Notes under the pieces: generated by a model | What the model was told of the DNA's origin: nothing | Seen by the model: only the letters and a program-made list of their open reading frames with translations | The model's database searches: none | Assembly (NCBI GenBank): GCA_023412655.1 | Contig: JAEYNH010000062.1 | Coordinates: 1 to 5,513 of the forward strand | DNA length: 5,513 bases | From: Pseudomonadota bacterium | GTDB taxonomy: Bacteria; Pseudomonadota; Alphaproteobacteria; Caulobacterales; Caulobacteraceae | Direction: 5' to 3' | Made by a program: the position numbers and the translations under genes | Part shown: piece by piece, positions 1-4,759 of the stretch | Position numbering within the stretch: position 1 is the stretch's first letter | Layout of the letters: each line of letters starts with the position of its first letter

Positions 1-543
1 CGGATGGTCCCAGGCGCCTAGTCGCGGTCGCACCCAGGCGGTCGAGTACGAGCTCTCGGCTGGCTGGATCGGAAACGTCTCCGCTGACCGCCGCTCGAAC
101 GCCTGGGCGCCGAAGTGTCGCGCACCGGCCGGCGAAGGCGGCGCAGGCAAGCTCTCGGGATCAGCGGCGTGCGGCATCTTCGCGAAGGCGAACGGTGGGG
201 TGCGTGGCCGCTTGGCCAGGGTGACGATCGCCTGCACGCTCACACCGTCGGCGCCCGCTGGCCGCAGGTCCACTTCCCACACGCCGATCGAGCCACCCTG
301 ACGCAGTCGTCGGGTGCGGATCTCGATCTCGCCCTCCACCAGCGCCGCCACATAGGTGAGCGTGATCGACAGCGGCTCGCCCACCGCTTCGGCCTCGCGC
401 CCCACCACCGTGAGCGCCAGACCGATGGGATAACCGCCCCACAGCGGCCCGTTGGGGTTCTTCCAGTCGGGCCCGGCGACTGTCCTCCAGCGGCCCTGTC
501 CCTCAGCCCTCAGAGGAAAAAGCTCGGCTTGCGTCACGCTCAT
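1..543 (-). CDS. Acyl-CoA thioesterase-like HotDog protein (C-terminus off the window)
   Basis: This frame is open from the ATG at 543 to the left edge: 181 codons with no stop. The N-terminus reads MSVTQAELFPLRAEGQGRW. Residues 29-38 are NPNGPLWGGY, the signature seen near the start of the acyl-CoA thioesterase N-terminal HotDog domain (TesB-like, 4HBT_3 type). It is followed by a strand-rich segment (EPLSITLTYVAAL, then GEIEIRTRRLRQGGSIGVWEVDL) as expected for the sheet wrapping the hot-dog helix. Family members hydrolyse acyl-CoA thioesters in the cytoplasm and are usually about 260-280 residues with two HotDog repeats, so I infer that roughly 80-100 C-terminal residues are missing. The substrate cannot be told. 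No strong Shine-Dalgarno is visible (GAGCGCGGC precedes the ATG). The gene diverges from the acetyltransferase. The family call is by remembered motif, not a search. Confidence 0.82.
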   Translation of the reverse strand, partial: MSVTQAELFPLRAEGQGRWRTVAGPDWKNPNGPLWGGYPIGLALTVVGREAEAVGEPLSITLTYVAALVEGEIEIRTRRLRQGGSIGVWEVDLRPAGADGVSVQAIVTLAKRPRTPPFAFAKMPHAADPESLPAPPSPAGARHFGAQAFERRSAETFPIQPAESSYSTAWVRPRLGAWDHP

Positions 544-634
544 GCCGCGCTCTAGCCAGGGCGCCGCCGCGTCAGGGAAGAGGCCGCCTCCAGAACCGTT
601 GCAGGACAAGGCCACACGGCTTAGCCGAGCGCGC

Positions 635-1117
635 ATGTCACCTCGACCGGACATCCTCATTCGCCCCGCCCGACCGTCCGACTCCCAGGCGCTGCGGGAG
701 GTACTTCACGACACCTACGAGAGCACCTGGCTGCCGCAGGTGACGCCGGCGGCGGCGCAGGCGTTCCTCGACGAGGATCGTCCGGCCGCCTACATCGCCG
801 CCCGGCTCGGAGAGTTCCGGGTGGCGGTGGCGGACGGCGTGGCCGTCGGCTTCGTCGATTGGGAGGCCGATTTCGTGCACGCGCTGCACGTCCGTTCCAG
901 CCATTCGCGCATGGGCATCGGAGGTCTGCTGATGAACCTCGCGGAAGCCGAGATCGCCAAGGCGGGCTTTTCAGCAGCCAGACTGGAGACCGACACGTTC
1001 AACAGCCGCTCGCAGGCCTTCTACACCGGCCGCGGCTATCGCGAGGCTGATCGTTACCCCGACGCGCAGTGGAACAGCGGCCTGACCACGCTCCTCCTGA
1101 TCAAGACGCTCCGTTAG
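635..1117 (+). CDS. GNAT family N-acetyltransferase
   Basis: This encodes a 160-residue cytoplasmic protein with the GNAT fold, which transfers an acetyl group from acetyl-CoA to an amine. It opens with ILIRPARPSDSQAL, the usual beta1-alpha1 start. The acetyl-CoA pyrophosphate loop (motif A, R/Q-x-x-G-x-G/A) is R92-M-G-I-G-G97 after the strand ALHVRSSH. Motif B follows as TFNSRSQAFYTGRGY (121-135), with Y130 and Y135 in the positions typical of the general-acid tyrosine region. The frame is open upstream to 452, but I chose the ATG at 635 because the GNAT core begins right after it and the longer version would overlap the divergent thioesterase gene. No clear Shine-Dalgarno is present. The acceptor substrate is unknown. 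The closest look is of the small single-domain ribosomal-protein or small-molecule acetyltransferases, but nothing in the sequence decides between them. Confidence 0.88.
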   Translation: MSPRPDILIRPARPSDSQALREVLHDTYESTWLPQVTPAAAQAFLDEDRPAAYIAARLGEFRVAVADGVAVGFVDWEADFVHALHVRSSHSRMGIGGLLMNLAEAEIAKAGFSAARLETDTFNSRSQAFYTGRGYREADRYPDAQWNSGLTTLLLIKTLR

Positions 1118-1126
1118 GCTCGACAG

Positions 1127-1156
1127 GTTCTACAAGCTCCGCCGGAGCACGAGAAC
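1127..1156. terminator. Two-part inverted repeat after the acetyltransferase stop, possible terminator hairpin
   Basis: Ten bases after the acetyltransferase stop, GTTCT (1127-1131) pairs with AGAAC (1152-1156), and inside it GCTCC (1136-1140) pairs with GGAGC (1144-1148) around a GCC loop. The two stems are separated by a small asymmetric internal loop (ACAA opposite ACG). There is no T-run afterwards, so it is not a classical intrinsic terminator. It could be a U-less hairpin that ends or stabilises the upstream transcript, or a palindromic operator for the next gene. Confidence 0.35.
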
Positions 1157-1203
1157 GGCCAGCGCGTTGCTAGGGGCCATCAGCCTTGTGAAGAGATGCC
1201 TGC

Positions 1204-1737
1204 ATGTCGTGGCTTGAAGCGTGGTCAAGAGACGGAAAAGCGCCTGCGGACGCACTTCAGGTTTTCGACGATCTCCCGGCCGTCCTGCCTTCGGAAATCA
1301 TCGGCGAGTGGCGCGGTAGTGAACTGCCCACCGGACATGCCTTGGACGGACTGCTGAAGCTCTACGGGTGGTGGGGCAAGCGGTTCACGGATCCGGAGAC
1401 GGTGGATCCCTTGCTGTTCGAGCACGGTGGGCGCGTCGTGGCCATCGATCCAGACATGCTGCCGCTCCGCGTCCCGCTCGCCTTCCCTCGCCTCGCCAGG
1501 ACAAACGGCGCCGCGGGACTGCTTCGGCTGATCCTGCCCCTCCTGATCACCACCCGACCCAAGGCGCGCCTGCGGACCGTCGAATGCCGCGGGCGGGCTT
1601 CGACGGCAATGATCTATGACGACCAGCCGATCATCGACCACTTCCGGCGCGTGGACCAGGGTCGCCTCCTCGGCCTCATGGACCTGCGCCTCACGTCGCA
1701 GCCCTTCTTCTTCCAGCTCACCCGCAGCGCCGTCTAG
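1204..1737 (+). CDS. DUF4334 / GXWXG domain-containing protein of unknown function
   Basis: This 177-residue protein shows the two halves of the GXWXG + DUF4334 family. Near the start, GEWRG (34-38), followed by SELPTGHALDGLL, matches the GXWXG motif. Then comes the aromatic WWGKRF (56-61). The C-terminal half carries ARLRTVECRGRASTAMIYDD (121-140), then PIIDHFRRVD and a closing FFFQLTR, as in DUF4334. The family has no established reaction; the conserved aromatic and acidic residues suggest a small-ligand pocket, which is inference only. There is no signal peptide and no convincing membrane helix, although LLRLILPLLITT (106-117) is hydrophobic. The start is the ATG at 1204, with AAGAGA about 7 bases upstream as a weak Shine-Dalgarno. 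It lies 86 bp after the acetyltransferase and 61 bp before the uracil glycosylase on the same strand, so cotranscription is possible but unproven. Confidence 0.85.
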   Translation: MSWLEAWSRDGKAPADALQVFDDLPAVLPSEIIGEWRGSELPTGHALDGLLKLYGWWGKRFTDPETVDPLLFEHGGRVVAIDPDMLPLRVPLAFPRLARTNGAAGLLRLILPLLITTRPKARLRTVECRGRASTAMIYDDQPIIDHFRRVDQGRLLGLMDLRLTSQPFFFQLTRSAV

Positions 1738-1746
1738 AAGCGGCGC
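1727..1746. repeat. Short GC-rich inverted repeat across the DUF4334 stop codon
   Basis: GCGCCG (1727-1732) and CGGCGC (1741-1746) are perfect reverse complements around an 8-base loop that contains the TAG stop. A 6-bp all-GC stem could form a hairpin in the transcript, but there is no T-tract and such repeats arise by chance in DNA this GC-rich. It is listed as structure without an assigned role. Confidence 0.25.
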
Positions 1747-1798
1747 GGCTCACCCGCCTTCCCTGCGCCCCGTCGGCGCCCTAAGCATCATTCCACTG

Positions 1799-2629
1799 AT
1801 GCCTGACGCCCTACCCCACGCGCTCGCCGAGAGCCTGCTCGCCTTCTGGGCCGATGCGGGCGTCGACGCCGTGCTGCTCGACGAGGCCGTGGACCGGATC
1901 GAGGCGGGGAAGATCCTGCCGCCCCGCCCCACACCCTCGCCGGTCGCCATGGCGTCGACGCGCGGCGATACGGTTGGCCGGGCGGCGGCGATCACTGCAG
2001 ACGTCTCGGGCGCGATCGCCCAGGCGCAGGCTCTTGCCAGCCAAGCGCAGGACATGGAGTCCTTGGCCGCCGCCATCGCGGCCTTCGAAGGCTGCGGCCT
2101 GCGGTTCGAGGGCGCGGCCACCCAAGCCGTCTGCTGGCGCGGCGTCCTCGACGCCCCCGTCATGGTGATCGGCGAAGGTCCGGGCGCGGAAGAAGACCGC
2201 CAGGGCCAGCCGTTCGTCGGCCGCGCCGGCAAGCTGCTCGACAGGATGCTGACGGCTGCCGGGCTTTCCGATCGCGTGCTGATCACCAACACGGTGTTCT
2301 GGCGCCCACCCGGCAATCGCACGCCCGCGCCACACGAGCAGATGATCTGCGCCCCCTTCCTCGAGCGCGCCATAGCGCTCGTGCAACCCAGGATGCTGCT
2401 GCTTGCAGGTGGAGCCTCGGCCAAGAGCCTGTTGAAACGAGAAGAAGGCATCCTGTCACTGCGGGGGCGGTGGTTTGAATGGCGCTCGGCCGACGGCGCC
2501 ATGGAGCTCCCGGCCATGCCGACGCTGCACCCGGCTTTCCTGCTGCGACAGCCAGGGGCCAAGAAGCGGGCGTGGAGCGACCTTTTGACCTTTACGGAAA
2601 GGCTTGATCGGCCCGAGCGGCCTGCTTAG
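1799..2629 (+). CDS. Family 4-type uracil-DNA glycosylase with incomplete Fe-S cysteine set
   Basis: This 276-residue protein matches the family 4 uracil-DNA glycosylases, which cut uracil from DNA to start base-excision repair. Motif A is GEGPGAEEDRQGQPFVGRAG (125-144). A TN pair sits at 163-164, PPGNR follows at 170-174, and motif B is HPAFLLR (244-250). The catalytic-pocket acidic, Asn and His positions are therefore kept. In classical members four cysteines bind a 4Fe-4S cluster. Here C99 (FEGC) and C184 (MIC) occupy two slots, but the first Cys of the CxxC is F96 and the Cys before R-P-P is W168. Rhizobial homologues I recall share the same losses. Residues 1-90 form an Ala-rich N-terminal extension typical of alphaproteobacterial versions. 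The frame is open back to 1616, but the ATG at 1799 avoids overlap with DUF4334; no Shine-Dalgarno is obvious. No LexA-type box is seen upstream. Confidence 0.92.
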   Translation: MPDALPHALAESLLAFWADAGVDAVLLDEAVDRIEAGKILPPRPTPSPVAMASTRGDTVGRAAAITADVSGAIAQAQALASQAQDMESLAAAIAAFEGCGLRFEGAATQAVCWRGVLDAPVMVIGEGPGAEEDRQGQPFVGRAGKLLDRMLTAAGLSDRVLITNTVFWRPPGNRTPAPHEQMICAPFLERAIALVQPRMLLLAGGASAKSLLKREEGILSLRGRWFEWRSADGAMELPAMPTLHPAFLLRQPGAKKRAWSDLLTFTERLDRPERPA

Positions 2630-2663
2630 CCTCACGGCTTCGGTATCGAGAAAAGGGTCCGCA

Positions 2664-2678
2664 TTAACGGCGCATTAA
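2664..2678 (+). promoter_or_regulatory. CtrA-type binding site (TTAA-N7-TTAA)
   Basis: The sequence TTAACGGCGCATTAA is a perfect TTAA-N7-TTAA, the full-site consensus of CtrA, the Caulobacter cell-cycle response regulator. It lies inside an 11-bp direct repeat (GCATTAAcGGC / GCATTAAgGCG, starting at 2661 and 2672), so the two half sites sit one helical turn apart. I see no other TTAA in the window, which is strongly GC-rich, so chance spacing is unlikely. The right edge is 26 bases before the lytic transglycosylase ATG. If the box overlaps a -35 element, transcription would begin near the start codon, giving a leaderless or very short leader; if it lies over the core promoter, it would repress. 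Confidence 0.6.
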
Positions 2679-2704
2679 GGCGCCTGGGCGCGGATTGGGG
2701 TCGC

Positions 2705-4327
2705 ATGACGCTCGTTCAGCGCCTGTGCGTCGGGGCCGCTGCCCTGGTTCTCGCATCGACGGCCACCCAGGCCGCCGCTGAAACGCCCAGCGCGCTTTCG
2801 GACCGTGACGCCAGCGCCTATCGCGCCGCCTTCGCCGCCGCCGAGCAGGGCGATTTTGTCGGCGCCCAGCTCGAGCTCGCCGGGGTGAAGGACGCGTCCT
2901 TGCTCGGCTACCTCTCGTTCCGCCAGCTCATGCATCCGACGGCCCACAAGGCGACCTTTGAGGAGCTGTCCAGTTGGTTGGGCCGATTCCGCGACCTGCC
3001 CCTGGCCGACAAGGTGTTCTCGCTGGCCAAGCAACAGAAGCCGGCTGACGCGCCACTTCTGCCGATTCCCGCCGTCGCGGGCATGAACAGCACCCGCAGC
3101 GAGGCCACCTTCGCCGCCCGGGACGCCTTCTATTCCGGCGACGTGCGGAGAGCCCACGCGCTGGCTGTCCAGTCTGCCGACCGCTGGATCGCCGGCCTGT
3201 CCGCCTTCCGCCTCCGCGACTACGCCACCGCTCAGGACTATTTCGCGCAGGTGGCGGGTGATCCCGAAGAGGATGTCTGGCAGCGCTCGGCCGCCGCCTA
3301 CTGGGCGTTCCGTTCGGCAAGCATCGGAGGTGATCGGGCCATCGCCCAGGTGTTCCTGCGCCAGGCGGCCGCCACGCCACAGACCTTCTACGGCATGATC
3401 GCCGGCCGCCAGCTGCAGCTCGCTGTCGCGGCAACGGGCGAGATCGTGCCGGCCAGCTACCGCCCCCCCGCGCCACCTGCGCCGCCGCGCGGCGGCAAGG
3501 GGCCCAGCGCCGAGTTGAAGCGCTTCATGGAGGAGCAGCCCCGGGCGCACCGGGCCGCGGCCCTGGTCCAGATCGGCCGCATGGAGGAAGCGCGTCAGGA
3601 GCTGCGCGTCGGTCTGGCCCTGGCGAAGACACCCGTCGAGCGCGACACCTGGAAAGCCCTGATGGCGGAGATCACTCCGGGTTCAGGCGAAAGCGTGAGG
3701 CCTTCATACTTCACCCTGGGGGACTATCCCTTGCCGCCCCTGGAGCCGAAGAACGGCTTCGCCGTCGACAAGGCCCTGGTCTACGCAATCGTGCGGCAGG
3801 AAAGCCGCTTCAACCCGACGGCGGTGTCGCCGGTCGGCGCCCTCGGCCTGATGCAGGTGATGCCCGCCTCGGCTGCGCTTGCCACGGGCGATGACAAGCT
3901 GCGGTCAAACCACAAACTGCTGCTGGATCCCGCTATCAATCTCGATGTCGGCCAAGCCTACATCAACTGGCTGAAGGACCGCGGCGTCGGCTACGACCTG
4001 TTCCGCATCGTCGCCGCCTACAACGGTGGGCCAGGCGCAGTCTTGAGGACCATCCGCCACGTGGGCGAGGACGATCCGCTGATGCTGATCGAGTCGCTGC
4101 CGGCCCTCGAGACCCGCGACTACGTGGAGAAGGTCGTGGCGGGATACTGGGCCTATAAGCGCATCTTCGGCGAAGATACCCGCTCCCTCGACGCCCTGGT
4201 CACCGGCGCGCGAAGCGTCGACCTGCGGCTCGACCTACCCAATACGTCCGGGCCGCAGCCCCAGCTCACGGCGCAGACGCTTCAGGTCGGGGTTCTCCAG
4301 GCGAACGACGCGAGCGCGCTCGACTAA
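2705..4327 (+). CDS. Exported soluble lytic murein transglycosylase (SLT family, GH23)
   Basis: This 540-residue protein cleaves the MurNAc-GlcNAc bond of peptidoglycan to leave 1,6-anhydro-MurNAc ends in the periplasm. Residues 1-25 are a Sec signal peptide (MTLVQRLCVGAAALVLASTA core, cleavage near TQAAA-ET); there is no lipobox. Residues about 30-330 are an Ala-rich helical region with TPR/SLT superhelix character, including repeated short helices such as RLRDYATAQDYFAQV and a Pro-rich stretch near 253-262. The catalytic SLT domain spans about 350-490. It contains the catalytic Glu E366 in RQESRFNP, then GLMQVMP (381-387), AYNGGPG (438-444) and ETRDYVEKVVAGYWAYKR. This matches the Slt-type order. 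The tail (about 497-540) has no recognised domain and its last 30 codons overlap the convergent gene. A GGGG four bases before the ATG is a weak Shine-Dalgarno. A CtrA-type box lies just upstream. It may correspond to the Sdp-type transglycosylases of Caulobacter, but this is unproven. Confidence 0.93.
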   Translation: MTLVQRLCVGAAALVLASTATQAAAETPSALSDRDASAYRAAFAAAEQGDFVGAQLELAGVKDASLLGYLSFRQLMHPTAHKATFEELSSWLGRFRDLPLADKVFSLAKQQKPADAPLLPIPAVAGMNSTRSEATFAARDAFYSGDVRRAHALAVQSADRWIAGLSAFRLRDYATAQDYFAQVAGDPEEDVWQRSAAAYWAFRSASIGGDRAIAQVFLRQAAATPQTFYGMIAGRQLQLAVAATGEIVPASYRPPAPPAPPRGGKGPSAELKRFMEEQPRAHRAAALVQIGRMEEARQELRVGLALAKTPVERDTWKALMAEITPGSGESVRPSYFTLGDYPLPPLEPKNGFAVDKALVYAIVRQESRFNPTAVSPVGALGLMQVMPASAALATGDDKLRSNHKLLLDPAINLDVGQAYINWLKDRGVGYDLFRIVAAYNGGPGAVLRTIRHVGEDDPLMLIESLPALETRDYVEKVVAGYWAYKRIFGEDTRSLDALVTGARSVDLRLDLPNTSGPQPQLTAQTLQVGVLQANDASALD

Positions 4328-4678
4328 GACGGCGTAGGGTTTGCGGCCGAACAGCCCAGGCTCCGGCGCCCCGCTCACCAGCGTCGCACCGCCATCCTCT
4401 GCAAGATGCGTCCGGAGGACTGCAAGCCAGCCCTCGGGCAGCCGCAGATCGGCCGTTGCGATCAGCACCAAGTCCGCCTTCGCCCAGGCCAGCGCCTGCT
4501 CGATGCTGTCTGCCGCCTCCGCCCCCATGTCCTCGCACAGGAGAACAACGTCTTGCGAATGCGGCGCGACGAGGAAGACTTCCTTCACGAGCCCATCCAC
4601 CGCCCCGCTCGTGAGCTGGGCCAGCAGGCCGGGCAGTTTCCGCGCGTCCTCGCGCGCATCGACAATCACTGAGAGCAT
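4235..4678 (-). CDS. Short glycosyltransferase family 2-like protein
   Basis: This 147-residue protein begins MLSVIVDAREDARKLPGLL, the first beta strand and helix of a GT-A (GT2) nucleotide-sugar-binding fold. It continues with AWAKADLVLIATADLRLPEG (65-83) and then WLAVLRTHL, which aligns with the region that normally holds the DxD metal-binding motif. Here that motif reads T-A-D, so the first Asp is lost, and the protein stops where acceptor-binding residues of full-length enzymes (usually over 220 residues) would follow. Activity is therefore doubtful; a binding or structural role is equally possible. No signal peptide or membrane segment is visible, and the C-terminus is basic (DLKRLRRELGLRPGRIG). 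The frame continues to an ATG at 4777, but I chose 4678 because the GT2 fold starts there and the longer form would invade the divergent gene. Its 3' end overlaps the transglycosylase by 93 bp, and its promoter region carries the LexA-type box. Confidence 0.75.
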   Translation of the reverse strand: MLSVIVDAREDARKLPGLLAQLTSGAVDGLVKEVFLVAPHSQDVVLLCEDMGAEAADSIEQALAWAKADLVLIATADLRLPEGWLAVLRTHLAEDGGATLVSGAPEPGLFGRKPYAVLVERARVVRLENPDLKRLRRELGLRPGRIG

Positions 4679-4717
4679 GGGCGGACAAGCCCTGGCCAAC
4701 GCCTCCGCGTCAACATC

Positions 4718-4732
4718 GTTCTTGTTTTGTTC
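4718..4732 (+). promoter_or_regulatory. LexA-type SOS box (GTTC-N7-GTTC)
   Basis: GTTCTTGTTTTGTTC is an exact match to the alphaproteobacterial LexA operator GTTC-N7-GTTC, with the T-rich spacer common in such boxes. It lies in the 81-bp gap between two divergent genes, ending 27 bases before the radical SAM ATG (4760) and starting 40 bases upstream of the glycosyltransferase-like ATG (4678). Either or both promoters could be repressed by LexA until DNA damage. The AT-rich patch stands out in an otherwise GC-rich region. Confidence 0.7.
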
Positions 4733-4736
4733 TCGT

Positions 4737-4752
4737 GGAGACGTTAGTCTCC
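4737..4752. promoter_or_regulatory. 16-bp palindrome next to the radical SAM start
   Basis: GGAGAC (4737-4742) and GTCTCC (4747-4752) are perfect reverse complements around GTTA. The palindrome starts four bases after the LexA-type box and ends seven bases before the ATG at 4760. It could be a second operator half-site pair or, if transcribed, a small hairpin in the leader. The GGAG inside is too far from the ATG to be a normal Shine-Dalgarno. Confidence 0.35.
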
Positions 4753-4759
4753 CGATGCG

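Noticed and set aside
115..555. Plus-strand open frame of 146 codons
   Set aside because: It is antisense to the thioesterase frame, which has a clear family motif and codon use. The product is Arg/His-rich and resembles nothing.
452..634. Upstream extension of the acetyltransferase frame
   Set aside because: The extra 61 residues are low-complexity, precede the GNAT start, and would overlap the divergent thioesterase gene.
544..634. Possible sigma-70-type promoter (TTGCAG near 599 and GCTTAGCC near 619)
   Set aside because: The match to Caulobacter promoter consensus is too weak to call. Nothing else convincing is seen in this divergent gap.
1616..1798. Upstream extension of the uracil glycosylase frame into DUF4334
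   Set aside because: The added residues are Ser/Arg/Ala-rich out-of-frame translation of the DUF4334 gene. The alphaproteobacterial-type N-terminus starts at 1799.
1750..2562. Long minus-strand open frame (270 codons) opposite the uracil glycosylase
   Set aside because: This is a shadow frame of high-GC coding DNA, Ser/Ala/Arg-rich with no domain, while the opposite strand carries all uracil glycosylase motifs.
2630..2704. Possible terminator of the uracil glycosylase gene
   Set aside because: I found no stem followed by a T-run in this gap. The repeats there are direct and are explained by the CtrA-type site.
2675..3550. Minus-strand open frame (291 codons) opposite the transglycosylase
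   Set aside because: The composition is Gly/Arg-rich and no motif is recognisable. It covers the signal peptide and helical region of a convincing gene.
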